From the NCBI GenBank assembly GCA_024364735.1, contig JAGFNQ010005263.1:121872-185871 (forward strand): a stretch of 64,000 bases of DNA, written 5' to 3'. Made by a program: the position numbers and the translations under genes. This document shows, piece after piece, positions 20,846-34,104 of the stretch (position 1 is the first letter of the stretch; the number at the start of each line of letters is the position of its first letter). The stretch comes from Boesenbergia rotunda. Taxonomy: Eukaryota; Streptophyta; Magnoliopsida; Zingiberales; Zingiberaceae. The notes below the pieces were generated by a model. It worked only from the letters and a program-made list of their open reading frames with translations, searched no databases and was not told where the DNA came from.

Positions 20846-22491
20846 TATGCGACAACGCCGCTGGCTCGAATTGGTCAAGGATTATGATTGTGAGATCCTG
20901 TACCATCCGGGAAAAGCCAACAAGGTAGCCGATGCTCTCAGTAGAAAATCATGTGCTACTTTAATATCTTTGTCGGCTTTGTCACAACCCTTAGGGAAAG
21001 AGATTATGGATTTCGGAATCGAGATTATATCGGGACAGCTTTCTACTCTACAGATTGCGTCGACATTATTTGATGGTATTCTGGAGAAGCAGAATCTTGA
21101 TCCGAGTCTTCAGAGAATCAAGCAAGAGATTCTTGAAGGCAAGGACGAGGGATTCCGGATTTCCGATAGTGGAGTTTTATATCTCCGGGATCGATTATGC
21201 GTTCCCGACGACTCCGATTTACGGACGAGGATACTCGAAGAAGCTCACGGAACGCCTTATGCGATGCATCCTGGGTCTACCAAGATGTATCAGGATCTGA
21301 AGGGCAAATTTTGGTGGTCCGGCATGAAGAAAGATGTAGCCCACTATATCAGCATGTGTTTGACCTGCCAGAGGGTCAAAGCAGAACACCAGAGACCTGG
21401 GGGAGTTCTGCAGCCTCTACCTATTCGTGAGTGGAAATGGGAGGACATCTCTATGGATTTCATAGCAGGGCTGCCCCGGACTACGAATGGATATGATAGT
21501 ATATGGGTTATTGTGGACCGACTGACCAAGTCCGCCCATTTTCTGGCTATCAGAATGACTTATTCAGTTGAGCAGTTGGCTCAACTGTACGTCAAGGAGA
21601 TTGTCCGACTACACGGGTTCCCAAGACCATCGTCTCTGACCGAGATGGTCGATTTACTGTTGATTTTTGGGGATACGTGTAGAAGGCCCTTGGCACGAAG
21701 CTGAAGTCAGTACAGTCTTTCACCCCCAGACTGACGGGCAGACTGAACGAGTAAACCAGATACTAGAAGATATGTTACGAGCTTGCGCCTTGGACTTCAA
21801 GGGAAGCTGGTGTCGATACCTGAGCCTGGCAGAGTTTGCTTATAACAACAGTTATCAGGCTACTATCGGGATGGCACCGTACGAAGCACTGTACGGAAGG
21901 AAATGCAGATCTCCTTTATGCTGGCATGAGAGTGGTGAAAAGAGGGAGCTGGGACTCCAGACCGATATTATTGATGAGACCACTCAGGCCATAAAGAATA
22001 TCCGCCAGAGGATAGAACTGCTCAGAGTCGGCAGAAGAGCTACGCTGATAGACGCGCGACCACTGGAGTTCGAGGTTGGGGATTCGGTATTTCTGAAGGT
22101 AGCCCCTATGAAAGGGGTGATGAGATTTGGAAAGAAGGGGAAATTGAGTCCACGATACGTGGGACCCTACCAGATTTTGAGACGAGTAGGCAAGGTGGCC
22201 TACGAGATGGAGCTACCGCCAGAAATGGCGGCTATCCACAACGTCTTCCATGTGTCGATGCTCAAGAAGTGTACCCCTGATGCGAGTCAAATGATAGAAC
22301 CCCCACCAGTGCAAGAACAAGAGAGTCTTAGTTCCGAACGCCGACCGATCCAGATCCTAGATCGGGAATTTAAAAGACTAAGGAACAAGGAAATATCCTT
22401 AGTAAAGGTTCTGTGGCGGAACGAGCAGTTCGAAGAAGCCACCTGGGAACAGGAAGATACGATGCGATCAAAGTATCCTGAACTATTTTAA
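20846..22491 (+). pseudogene. integrase and chromo-like C-terminus of E, second copy
   Basis: The sequence continues from RNase H (YHPGKANKVADALSRKS) into the integrase HHCC domain, the DDE core (SMDFIAGLP) and the C-terminal chromo-like end. The frame is lost at about 21620 by a 1-nt deletion unique to this copy. A TAG at 21680-21682 and the following 1-nt loss are shared with 14643-15970. Around 22015-22062 two opposing small indels change about 15 residues without ending the frame. It is followed by the PPT at 22514 and an LTR. Confidence 0.85.
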
Positions 22492-22513
22492 AGTTCGGGA
22501 CGAACTTTCTATA

Positions 22514-22526
22514 AGAGGGGGAGGAT
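22514..22526 (+). promoter_or_regulatory. polypurine tract, E second copy
   Basis: Agagggggaggat lies directly before the right LTR. Confidence 0.75.
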
Positions 22527-25355
22527 TGTAACACCCCAAATTTGTCAATGTAAAATCATGACAATGTATGAAAATGGTTATAATGAAATGATATGAATTT
22601 CATGCAATCACATGCCATGAAATGTTATGAATGCATGAAATATTATATTCATGAAATATAATTATCTTGAAATATTAGCATGAAATATTATATTCATGAA
22701 TATGGAATATTAAAAATATTATGAAATAATATTTTTGGAATATTATGAAATATTCTGAATTCATAAAATATTATTCCTATTATGAAATTTCATGATGGGC
22801 TTGGTTTAATGGGCTTTGACATGGGTTAGTGCAAATTGTGATAAAAGGAAGAGCTAGAAAGGAGGAAGCAAGGATTGAACCTTGGACCTCCTAGTTGCAC
22901 TCACCATGTCATAACCAATGAACCAAGCAATATTTCATGTAGAAGGAGAAAGGAACATGCTTGTTAAGTGTGTAAGAGTGAAGAGACATGTCTTTTCATG
23001 AGAGAAGTATAAATAAGGGAGTTGGAATAACTTCCTCTTTTTTTTATCTTCTTCCTCACTCTCCAAAACCGAAACCTCCTTCATCGTCTTCCCTTGTCCA
23101 TTTTCGAAAATCAAGTCTAGGGTTCTAGCCCTAGAAAAGTTGGAAGGAAGAAGACCTTTGAAGGTTCTTGCCACTACTAAGTCTAAGGAGCCCTAGAGAA
23201 GATTCGGAAAGGATTTTCACTTGCCCTACAAATCTAGGGTACCCTACAGAGTAAGAGAAAGAGAAATCCAAGCGAAAGGATGTAAGTATCCTCTCGCCTG
23301 TGGCATAATTGTTGTTGAATGTTTGTTTGTTTCATTCTTTTGCAAGATCACAAGGACCCTCCTTGATGAAGGTTTCGGCCACCCCAAGTAAGGGGTCCAA
23401 GAAAAGAGTTTTTGGCCAAACCTTGATGCATGCTAGTACTCATAGGGACTTTAGACTCATATGTGTGTTTTCCAAATTTTTGGAAGGACAAAAACTAGGG
23501 TTTGGTACCCTACAAGTTTCGGCCACCCTTGTGGTGGAGGCCAAGTGAAGTTTTCTTTTATCAAACCTTGATACATGCTAGTGCCCTAGAGATTCTATAC
23601 ACATGTGTGGTGTTTCCAAATGTTTGGGAGAACAAAAATTAGGGTTTTAGCCACCCTACAACTTTCGGCCAAAGGGGATTAAATTGGGTTTGTTATCCTA
23701 GGATGAGTAAATGGTTAGTAGTGTAGGTAAGGTGCTTGGATAAATATTTGTGTGAAGATGCAGATTCCAAAACCTTAGCGTTCCTACCCTACACTATTCG
23801 GCCAAGGCTTGAACATTAGGGTTTAGGAAGGTTGAATTATTTTATGTGATGTGTATGTGAAATGATATGAGATGTATATGCATGAGATGATTAAATGAGA
23901 TGTTTGATTGAAATATGATGCACGTACGAATTATGAGGCATGTATGAAATATGATGAACATGTGAACATGTATGACATATGATGTATGTATGAACATGTA
24001 TAAAATATGATGAAAATATGAACATGTATGAAAACATGATGCATGTATGCATGAAATGTGATGTATGAACATGGATGACATGTGATGTATGAACATGGAT
24101 GACATATGATGTATGAACATGATGTGTTGATAATATGCTTAAAAAGGGTTACTCTATTGAAACTGGGATCAAGAGCACCCGAATGTGTGGTGTGTCCCTA
24201 GGGGATCAAGAGCACCCGAATGTGTGGTGTGTCCCTTTGAGAAGTGATTAAGAGTACCTTTAGGCATATACATATATGAGTAATTGCATGATAAATTACT
24301 TTACTTTGGAAAGTTGTGTACCCGACTCGGAAGGGGGTCGTTAAACAAATCCAATGAGCATGTTAAGGTCATGGCATTGGTAGGACGGAAGGGTCCTGCT
24401 CTAATTAGATTGGTGGCTCGCTACCCCAATTTATTAGGGAACGCGCATGATGTGGTACGACAACTGGGCCCTGGATGATGATATGATATTTTGAAGTACT
24501 TACCATTATGGAACCTTTTTGAAAAACATTTCTCATCATGTGATCTTGTTCCATAAAGTACTTAGAGATAAATTGATGTGATGTTTATGATGCTTTGATG
24601 AGATGCTTATGATGCTGATAATTCTATCTGATTATTGTGTACATGATATGATGTATTGATATGGATTTTGCGAGTAGGCCCGGATTCTTACTAAGCATGT
24701 TTTGCTTACTAGTTCCTGTTATTTTTCTTATGCTGCAGATAGCGGTAAGAAATACTCGAACTAAAGGAAGAGGCAGAGGGAAGGTTGGAGGATGTGTGTG
24801 GTGATGGCTCGGGAAAGAACGAAAGATTCTATCTACCTTGTTTTGTCTAGAATCTAAACTGCTTCCCATAATTACTATTGAAATTGTATTGCTATACTCT
24901 GAATGGGTGATGATCATGACTACTCTACTGTGATTGAGTTAGTGGTATGGAACCTATGTTATGCTAGATAATACTATCATTAATGTTTAAATATTGTAGA
25001 ATGCATGCTAAGGAAAATACTAGGTAATTACTATTTTCTGTTTTCTTATGAATGCTTCCTTTGCATGTATCTAAGACTAGATAACTCTTGCTATATTCCT
25101 ATGTTGTATCTTGTTCAAACCATGTTTATTCCATGCTTTAGTGTGTTAAATGATCTTCCTATTAGGTTGTAAATGCATGTAGATATAAAAGAAATGAAAA
25201 ACCATGCTTGGTAAATTAGTCTTCAATAGGCATGCCTACTACATTTCTTGTATGTATCTGTTTTGTTTGGATATACATGCTTAACTTGATAATATGATAC
25301 GAATGTATGGACCTGTAACCCCGCCTTTAGGGTAGATATAAGGTCGGGCGTTACA
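22527..25355 (+). repeat. 3' LTR of Tekay-like gypsy E (right)
   Basis: The 2829-bp LTR is nearly identical to 16006-18832. It ends ttaca at 25355 and is followed by gatgc and then interior LTR sequence of the SIRE-like element F, so E sits inside F's LTR. The matching gatgc on the left side is lost because the left end of the E array was replaced by G. It carries the antisense tRNA-like module (22872-22925), a TATA box (23008-23016) and the 37-bp duplication (24165-24238). Confidence 0.9.
22872..22925 (-). other. antisense tRNA-like module, E right LTR
   Basis: The A-box-like and B-box-like words are identical to those at 16351-16404, in the same place relative to the LTR start and TATA box. 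Confidence 0.45.
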
Positions 25356-26172
25356 GATGCGTTGCCCAAGGAGGGAACAGTAGGCTTCGGTTCGACTAGG
25401 GTTTCTGGCGAAACCTAAAATTTAGGACCAAGACAACACTGGCTGTAAAACCATACTTGCATTTATTCTGTTTATATTATTGCATGGAACTAACTCTTGT
25501 TGCAGCTAAAGTGTTAAACCAGTTGGACTAGGGTGCCTGAATGGGACTCAGGCGCCTGGGACCTGGCAGGGGTGACTGAGCTGGCGCAACGGTCAAGCTT
25601 ATGTGGCGAGTGTGAGTGGTGGAGCCACATCGACACTCAGACTCCTCAAAGGGACTAGGGCGCCTGAGCCAGGATAATGTTTGACCGCGCAGTAGATAGG
25701 ATTGCTGCCCCAATGCTGCGACTATAGCACTTGAATGGCCTATCAGGCGCCTAGAAGACTACTATATAAAGGGGGCGCGAGAAGCACCCCAGTATAAGAA
25801 TTAATATTCTGTGATCAGTCTGTTCTCCTGTGTGCTGCACGACCAAAGCTTCGACAATGCCGAAATGTTGTTCGACTCTCCGAGCGAAAGTTTTCAGTTC
25901 ATTTAAAAAGGAGTCAATATACTTGTTTCTTTTAATTGCACACTCATTCTGTAATCTGTATAATCTTGCGATTATTAGTGATTGCCCAAACAAAATGATC
26001 AAGGATCGTGGGTCTTGCAGTAGGAGTCAGTCAAGACTTCGAAGCAAGTAAAACTAACTTGTGTTAGTGTGCTGTGTTTTATTTTCCGATGCATACTCGA
26101 TCATTCTAAAATCCGAAGAATTTTTAAAATGATATTCACCTCCCCCCTCTATCGCTCTATTTCGATCCTATA
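25356..26172 (+). repeat. 5' LTR (right part) of SIRE-like element F
   Basis: It starts in mid-LTR with cgttgcccaaggagggaacagtagg, homologous to 12065-12095 in G. GGCGCCTGAG-type words (25528-25680), a TATA box (25763-25770) and the family end with a C-rich tract (26137-26149) follow. The terminal bases are ctata where G has caaca, so the usual CA end is mutated. The left part of the LTR lies beyond the gypsy insertion and is not in the window. Confidence 0.75.
25763..25770 (+). promoter_or_regulatory. TATA box of F LTR
   Basis: TATATAAAGGGGGCGC, at the same relative position as in G and I. Confidence 0.55.
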
Positions 26173-26174
26173 AT

Positions 26175-26186
26175 TGGTATTAGAGC
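26175..26186 (+). promoter_or_regulatory. primer binding site of F (one mismatch)
   Basis: TGGTATTAGAGC matches the usual primer site except for C-to-T at the seventh base. It lies 2 nt after the LTR end. Confidence 0.75.
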
Positions 26187-26354
26187 AGGGGGTGCTCAAT
26201 TTGGTGAAACCACCACTTGAGTAGTTTTTTTGGATTTTCTTTGTTTTTTAAGCGTATTTTCTTTTTATTCCCACACTGCTAATCCAAGACAAAAGTCTTG
26301 GTACATTTGTTTGTTTGTGTTATTGCAAGTCATCAATTCATTCTCTTCTTTCTT

Positions 26355-27142
26355 ATGGCCATGTAAGAGGGCTATAGCACTGCTCGCCCCCCTCTCTTCT
26401 CTGGAGAAAATTTGGTTATTGGAAGAGCCGAATGGAAGTCCACTTGAAAACTATGGTGGACATATGGATAATAATCCAAACCGGAATCAACCTCCCAAGA
26501 GACGAGCAAGGGACGGTACTAAGCTATGATAAATGGGACAAATCTGCCAAGAGGAGAATTGAGGCTGATGTAAAGCAACACAAACCCTTCAATGCAGACT
26601 CACGAAGGAAGAGCTTAACCGCGTTCGACCTTTCAACAGCACTAAAGAATTTTGGAATAAGTTGATAGAACTCCACGAAGGAACGTCCGACACCAAGGTA
26701 AGCCGTCATGATTTATTATTGAATAAATTGTACAATCAAAAAATGCAGGAAGGAAAACTGCTTCCCAACTGCATGCTCAGATACAAGAAATAATGAATGG
26801 CTCCACATCATCAGACATACAATTGAAAATAGAGACTTAATCAAGTGTACACATAACTCCTTCCCTACAAACTCACTGTGAGCATCTATGGTTGTGCCTT
26901 ACAAAGTTTCTAAGGATTTATCTAAAATAAAATTAGATAAATTATTTTCAGAGTTTGAATTACATGAACAGATTAACGATGCACTTGCAGAGAATGGTAT
27001 AGCTTTAATTACAGGAAAAATAAAAAAGAAGGCACCAGAACTAAAATTGGATTTTGACTCGGAATCCGAAGAAGAAGAACAGACAAAGCTTGTGAACGTC
27101 GTCCGAAAGTTGTTCAAAGCTCGAAAAGCCCAAAAGAAGTAG
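26355..27142 (+). pseudogene. SIRE-like Gag of element F, broken
   Basis: It begins with MAM, an immediate stop, then EGYSTARPPLFSGEN, the same N-terminus as in I. A 1-nt loss follows near the GYWK-type motif, and the frame moves on through KTMVDIWIIIQTG and further frames. The last third is readable at 26888-27142 (MVVPYKVSKDLSKIKLDKLF, then an acidic SESEEEEQTKLV stretch). Gag is the capsid precursor. The sequence stops at 27181, where B inserted. The rest of F is not found in the window. Confidence 0.75.
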
Positions 27143-27181
27143 AGGATGGGACAGCCAAAGGACGATCTGGTTGGACCAAAG

Positions 27182-28983
27182 TGTTAGGATGTATACTAAA
27201 AGACTTGCCTTTTCTGTATGAATATCTACATTTTAAAAGAGAATCACACGATCAATGTTGCATGTTTATATTAGTATCGGAAAACTGTCTGATTCTTTGC
27301 ATTGTAGATAATATGGTGTGTGGTGACACACAGAAGATCATGTTATCAGTCCCTTGCAGAGTATATGTAAAGGCTCACAACTAAGATGGAGTTGGACAAA
27401 CCATCGGGATGGTTGTAGTGTAATTAGGTGTGGTTTATCTTGACCATAGAATTACACTAGTACACTTTGTGTGTATTGAGCAAGACCAACATAGAGGTGA
27501 TCCAATTTATACTGACTTTATAATTGGATCAGACCTCGGTTTATTATGGAGTACATGCTCTGAATCCCGATATAATAATGGATACATGTACTTAATATTT
27601 ATTTCTTTGATTTACCATTGGCGGAGATTTATTCTATTAAATCGATAGGCTCGGTAAGTTGGGAAATAATATTATTTACATGGTGTGCCATTGATTATAG
27701 ATGGAATTCGTGTCTTGGTGAGTCAAGATGATGATGCCCCCTTGATGAGCTCATAAGGTTCATCATGTTAAATCCTGTAGGTGGACTTGGTCCAACATGA
27801 TGATAAGGATGAGTGGTACTAGTCAAGGAGTTAGAAGTTGATTAATTAAAATTGTCAGTAATTTATATTAATCAACGGACATTCGATATATTAAATACGG
27901 GGAGACGGATGTACTCATAATAGGTGGAGCCCATATGAAAATATGGGGGTTGGTGAGGTAGTTCAATGGAGAACCTTTAGTGGAATGGTTCTTCATTAAT
28001 GTATCGGGTTTGGATCCATTAGTAGGCCAAGACCCAACTCCTCCTCATGGTCTCTATTGTAGCCCTATAAATACCCCATGAAGTCATCATGATACAAGCC
28101 TACCTCTTGTTTTCTCACACTCTCTCTCCTCTCTCTCCCTTAGGGTTAGTTGGCACGTGGTTTTGAAAGGTTTGTTCTCTTCTCATCTCCTCTTTTCTCA
28201 TCACTTCTTGGCGTGGACAAGGAAGGAAGAAGTCATGTTCTTCTTCTTCTTGGCCGGACGCAAGCAAGGGTGGGGAGAAGTGGCCGGCGGAGGCAACTAA
28301 AGCTCCCTAGTGTTCCGGCACTGCCTACCTTCAAGGAAGATCACCGGCGGCGATTTGTGGAGAAGGCTTGATCTCCTTAGCTTCTCCCTGGGTCGGCAGT
28401 AGCTGTAGGAGGAGGAGGAGGTGCTTCCAAGCAAGGTGAAGGAGAGGAACCCTCTCCTTGTGGCCGGTGACAACTAGGGCTTACCCTTGGTGGTCGTCGC
28501 ATGTAGAGAAGAAAGAGGTAGTCCTAGGCTCTTGTTTGGTGACTCCGGTTTATTGGTAGATCATCGCCCACACGATGTCAAAGAGGGGAGGGTCATACGA
28601 TTGAAAATCGCGAGGTAACGGGAAGGTATAATCTCTTCCTTGGCTCTTTGATTCTATCATTTTATGTGGTGTATAATTAATTATCATGTGTTTAATTACT
28701 TGTTAATTATTGTTGATAATTAATTATTTGGACCCCGATAATAAATATAAAAATCGGTGACCCGCTCGTTGTCATTTCCGCCAACAATTGGTTGGGCGAG
28801 TTACAAGGCTCGAACTTTGAGTTTGGCTAAGTTGTAACTCAAATCAATTGGTACGATAACGAGACGATCGTATGGGAGATAGGTCTCCATTCGGATTAAT
28901 GATGAGTTAATCCGTGGACATAGAGAGGTCTCTCATGGATGACCAGGTATTCGCTTAGGAAACCTGCCAAGCCTTACCCAACA
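27182..28983 (+). repeat. 5' LTR of copia element B
   Basis: The 1802-bp LTR starts tgttaggatgtatac and ends cccaaca, with a primer site 2 nt later. The first 900 bp and the last 400 bp align with the solo LTR at 8070-10080. The region 28090-28560 is different and pyrimidine-rich, followed by GGCCGG-type words. A TATA box is at 28066-28073. The five bases before it are caaag; the other flank is lost because the element is cut at 33329. Confidence 0.85.
28066..28073 (+). promoter_or_regulatory. TATA box of B LTR
   Basis: TATAAATACCCCATG. The solo LTR has a mutated version (agatataccccatg) near 8950. Confidence 0.45.
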
Positions 28984-28985
28984 AC

Positions 28986-28997
28986 TGGTATCAGAGC
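28986..28997 (+). promoter_or_regulatory. primer binding site of B
   Basis: TGGTATCAGAGC, continuing TGAGG, 2 nt after the LTR. Confidence 0.85.
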
Positions 28998-30045
28998 TGA
29001 GGTTTTCGGTTTTGTGTGTTTAGGATTCAATTACTTTTTGCATATTATCATGTATTTTATTTTTGTCGGATAATAGTAGGATGTGCATAGGCTAACTCAT
29101 TGTTGCAAGCATGAGATTCCAACTATTATGGCTTAAATAATGTGTATGTGATTGGTCATGCATGGTTGTAATTTATTTGAATCCTCAGGGTTGACGAGGC
29201 TAAATAGGTATTTAATTTATGTAATTAAATACGGCACATGTTTAGCCGAGCTTTTTATTTACTTTCAATCTAGTTTTTATGTACACTTCTTTGTGGAGTA
29301 TAGGATCGATGGATGTAAATAAGTAGCTTATCATCTCGGCTCGAAGATCTCTTCAATGGTGGCTTGCGCATGGTGTAGGGAGGAGCGGACGAGGTGGAGA
29401 CACGACTGGAAGCGCATTGGAGACCAAAGCCAAGATAGTTGGAAAATTTTAAAATTTTTCTTGTTTATTGTTTTGGTTTATGTGCTTGTCGTATGTGCAT
29501 GAAAATTCTTCATTATAAATAACTAAGTGGGAGAGGGACCCTAAGGGTCCCGTGGCCTCCATTACTAATTTGACAAGTGATGCGAACAAGTTTGCCCGTC
29601 GCCTCTGAGTGGCTTACTCCCCATCGGATGGGTTTGTTCTGCGGATCACTGGGTCAAACATGATTATAGAAAATTGTTAAGGAGCGCGGGATTTTCCCCA
29701 TCGGATGACACGTAATCTGAGATAATTTTCTTAGTATTGTGTAATGGTAAACACTTAAATGCAAATAATAGTATCCTCCCCATCGGAGTCACTGTTATTA
29801 TTTGTAGGGCCGAAGTGAACCAACGATTAATTTTATTTGTCAAAAAGTTAGGTTGACAAGATAATAAAATTAATGGATAAAACCTCTTCTTATGAATGTA
29901 GATTTCGTATACGTTCACACCATCGTGGCATGCGAAATTCTCGGTGTTTTGAGGTGTTGGTTGATTTCAAATTTATTGTTTTAAGGAATCAATATGTTTT
30001 GAAATCTAAAGTTGTGATCATTGTGGTTCTCAGGTTGTTTTCAAA
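28998..30045 (+). other. long untranslated leader of B
   Basis: About 1 kb between the primer site and gag with no long frame on the plus strand. It has repeated ctccccatcggatg-type words (about 29615, 29690 and 29775). I recognise nothing else. Confidence 0.5.
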
Positions 30046-30900
30046 ATGACTTTTAACCCACTAGCTACAATACTTAAGGAAAACAGACTTATGAGCCCTA
30101 ATTACATAGATTGGAAAAGGAACCTGGACATTGTCCTAACTGCTGAGAAGTACAAATTTGTACTCCTTGAGGTCTGTCCTGAAAGGCCCAGTGAGAATTC
30201 TAGTGAAGAGGAGAAGGAGTGTTATAAGAAGTGGATCATGGCAGATGAGATGACGCGGTATTACATTTTGGCTTCTATGCCAATTGTATTGCAACATCAG
30301 TATCAGGTCATGCCCACTGCTTATGACATGATGCTCAATCTCAAGGAACTCTTCGGACACCAGAATCGGGTCGCTAGGCAGGAGGCAATGAGGAACTTGA
30401 TGACGACTACTATGGTTGAGGGAACACCCGTGAGGGATCATGTTCTCAAAATGATGGCACATCTCAATGAGATGGAAGTCCTTGGGGCGGATATCGATAG
30501 GGAAACACAGGTTGATATCATTCTCTAATCTCTACCTAGGAGTTTTGAGCAACTTCGCCTGAACTACAATATGAACAAACGTACATATTCGTTGGCAGAA
30601 CTTCTGGCAAAACTCCAGGCAACAGAGGGGCTTTTTCGTCAGAGTGCTCATGCTTTGGTTGCTCAAAGGGTTTCTACTTCTATGCCGAAAGACAAGAAGA
30701 AGAAGAAGAAACAAGGTGAGGCAAAGAAGGTTGCAGGAGCTCAGGGATCTCAGGCTGGTGTGAAGAAGCCGAAAAGCAAGTGCTTCATGTGCCAGCAGAC
30801 TGGACATTGGAAGGCGAACTATCCCCGTTATCAAGAGAAAGGTATATCTTCTTGTTTAGTTGTTGAAACATATTTAGCGGTGCTATCTACCGGTACCTGG
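30046..30900 (+). pseudogene. copia Gag of element B, broken
   Basis: It starts MTFNPLATILKENRLMSPNY, a typical plant copia Gag N-terminus (UBN2/gag-polypeptide type) with the IDWKRNLDIVL helix. A TAA at 30526-30528 interrupts it after QVDIIL, and the same frame resumes with SLPRSFEQLRLNYN. It goes through a Lys-rich stretch to a nucleocapsid knuckle CFMCQQTGHWKANY, whose final Cys is Tyr. Gag forms the particle and binds RNA. The knuckle defect and stop make it non-functional. Protease sequence follows in the same frame. Confidence 0.8.
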
Positions 30901-33329
30901 TGAGTAGATATGGGAGCCACTAATCATGTCTGTAATTCTTTGCAGGGGTTCCAGAAAACCCAACGACTAGCTGAGGGAGAGATTACCATCTACAAGGGTG
31001 ATGCTACGGAGATGACAGCTATTGCAGTGGGAGACGTCTATTTATTTTTGAGAAAATTAAATGTTTGGTTTTGAGAAGATTGCTTTTATGTACCTACTTT
31101 TTAGAAAGAACTTCGTTTCAGTTTCTGAAATAATAAAGGATGGATATTTTATTACTTTTTGTTATAAAATGGTAAATAGAAAGATTATCTGTTCAGGTAC
31201 ATTGATAGGAAATTTGTACACTCTTAAACCAAAATCTCCGACGATTCAAATAGAAGTTAATAGCTCATCATCTAACCAAAATAAGAGAAAGGAACCTTCT
31301 AAGATGAACTAAACATATCTTTGGCATCTAAGACTTAGTTATATTAACTTTAGTAGGATTCAAAGGTTGATAGTCGATGGACCCTTGGGTTCATTGGTGG
31401 TGGAAGACTTCCTAACCTGTGAATCTTGCTTGGAAGGTAAGATGACCAAGAGGCCTTTCAAGGCCAAGGGGTATAGGGCCAAAGATGTGTTGGAACTGGT
31501 TCATTCTAATTTGTGTGGTCCTATGTCTATCTAGGCTAGAGGTACCTTTGAATACTTCATCTCTTTTATAGACGATTATTTAAGGTATGTGTACATTTAC
31601 CTGATGTGCCACAAGTCTGAATGCTTTGATTAGTTCAAAGAATTCAATGTTGATGCAGAGAAACATCAAGGTAAAAGTATCAAGACACTACGATCGGATC
31701 GTGGTGGCGAGTACCTCTTGGGAGAGTTTAGGACTTACTTATCAGAGGCTGGGATTCAGTCCTAATTGTCTGCACCAGGTATGCCCCAACAAAACGGTGT
31801 AGTAGAGCGAAGAAATATGACTCTTATGGAGATGGTTAGATCGATGATGAGCTACTCGGAGTTGCCGGATTCGTTTTGGGGATATGCTCTGGAAACGACA
31901 GCGTATATACTGAACTTGGTACCATCTAAATCAGTACCCTCTACTCCCACAAATTATGGACTGGGCGAAAGTCTAGTCTAAGACATATTCAGATTTGGGG
32001 TAGTCCAGCACATGTGCTGAAGGGAGATACTGATAAGTTGGAATCTCGTATAGAAGTGTGCTTGTTCGTAGGTTATCCTAGAGGTATGAAAGGTGGTTTA
32101 GTCTATAGTCCTAAGGATTAGAGGGTAATCGTTAGCACGAATGCCTAATTCTTAGAGGAAGACTATGTGATGGACCACAAGCCCATGAGTAAAATTATTG
32201 TTGAGGAATTAAAAAGGGGCGTTCTGACCTTAGTACCAACAACACAGGAGCATATACCATAAGTCACTACACCGAGTGTCACAGAAGATACACAAGTGGT
32301 ACCTCGTCGTAGTGGGAGGGTTGTTAGACAACCTTAATAGATTCATGTTCTTGGGTAAGTCATCGGACTTGGTCCCTGGCGATCATGAACCTGACCCTTG
32401 GACCTATGACGAGGGACTCCAAGATAATGATGCGGAATCTTGGCAAAGGGCATTGAGTTCTGAGATAGAATATATGGATTCTGGATTCATTGCGAAGGGC
32501 AAAGAGCATCTTGTGTGTAAGATTAATTGGTCCATTTATGGATTGAAGCATGCTTCGAGATCTTGGAACATCTTCTTTGATAATCCAGTCATATGGATTT
32601 GTTCAAAGTCCGGATGAGTTTTGTGTATATAAGAAATGTGATGGAAACGTAGTAGTATGTCTTGTACTATAGGCAGGTGATATTTTGCTCAATGGCAATA
32701 ATGTCAAAATATTATCAGACGTATCAGTATGGTTGTCCAAACAGTTCAATATGAAGGACTTGAGAGAAGTAGGGCACATCCTTGGGATCAAAGTTCAAAG
32801 GGATCACCAGAAAAGGATGTTGTGCTTATCCCAAGCTTCATACATAGACACTGTCCTAGCTCGTTTTAGCATGGAAAAATCCAAGAAAGGGTTTCTACTT
32901 TTTCAGGCATGGAGATCCTTTATCTAAGGAGATGTGTCCTAAAACATCAAAGGAGATAGAGGAGATGAAGGTGGTTCCTTATGCATTGGCTGTAGGAAGC
33001 CTCATGTATGTTATGTTGTATACGAGACCGGATATCTGCTTTGCCGTGGGCATGGTTAGTAGATATTAGAATAAACCAGGTCAGGAAAATTAGACTGCGG
33101 TAAAGCATATATTAGTGCCTGAGAAGGACTAGGGATTATATGCTAGTTTACCAGGCAGACCAATTACTCCCTGTGGGTTATACAGATTTCGACTTTCAAT
33201 CAGATAGGGACAAAAAAATAAGTATTCCTCGGGGTTTTGTGTTTACTTTAGGAGGTGGAACAATAGTATGGAGGAGTGTCAAGCAGAAATGCGTGGCAGA
33301 CTCCACCGTGGAAGCTGAGTATGTGGCAG
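30901..33329 (+). pseudogene. copia Pol (protease-integrase-RT-RNase H) remnants of B
   Basis: Pieces in family order are recognisable. The protease active site is altered (VDMGATNHV, near 30910). GAG-pre-integrase (about 31320-31450) is followed by the integrase core with FIDDY, TLRSDRGGEY and the QQNGVVERRN motif (31560-31830), with several stops. An RT part reads DAESWQRALSSEIEYM, then jumps by deletion to WSIYGLKHASRSWN (32430-32560). The RT catalytic segment is degenerate (VCLVL-stop-AGD near 32660). RNase H shows GGGTIVWRSVKQKCVADSTVEAEYVAV and is cut at 33329 by insertion C. No frame is functional. Confidence 0.8.
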
Positions 33330-34104
33330 TGTAACGCCCGCCCCTTACCATTAAGGAGGCGCGTTACCTTTTTCCTTTCTTAACTTATATTATTGCATAT
33401 GAATCTAAAACATTGCAGTGGAAATAAAACATAAATATAATCATATGCAAAGGAGAAGGAGTGTACATATTAATCATGTAACATATAATAGCATCCATAC
33501 TTAAATAAACTCCAAAAGAACTAGCAAGTATCATGCATAAAGTAGCAACATATGTCTTATTAGAAATAAGAACTAAGTCTATAGATGGCACTAAAATGGA
33601 TCGATCAGCCAAGTCACCACCACACACATTAGCCCTTCCTGCAGCTTCCTTTCTTTAGTAATTTCTATGTTGATCTACAACATAAGCAAACAAACTATAA
33701 GTATGAAACTTAGTAAGCTCTTTCCTACTCACTAAATCCATACGTCACATGCATTTGAGAGACATATAACATCTTATGCATAGCATAAAAATATATAAGG
33801 CATATAAACATATGAAGGCATATAAACATAGAACATATGCATTGTAAAAACATTTAGGATGCTCTTTAGAAAACATAATAGGTAATACTTCAACATAAGC
33901 ATACATCATCTTTCTTGGGGTCCCCGGCTTTGTACCCATTCTTTCTTTTGCGCGCATACCCCTATGTAGGATGCGAGGTAGCTAATCCCGACCTACAGGG
34001 GTCTACATTCTAGGCTTACTATCTTACAACCTAGGGACAGCTTCGGTAGTCCAGAACCGTGGATCTTTTTCAAGATCCGGTACAAGTCATTCTTTAAAGT
34101 AAAA

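Noticed and set aside
28150..28371. 73-residue ORF in the B LTR and the neighbouring GGCCGG-rich tract as a host gene start
   Set aside because: It lies between TATA box and primer site, i.e. in the transcribed LTR leader, and lacks any recognised domain.
27182..33329. Element B as a complete copia element with its own 3' LTR
   Set aside because: No second copy of its LTR follows; the RNase H sequence is cut by another LTR at 33330 and does not resume in the window.
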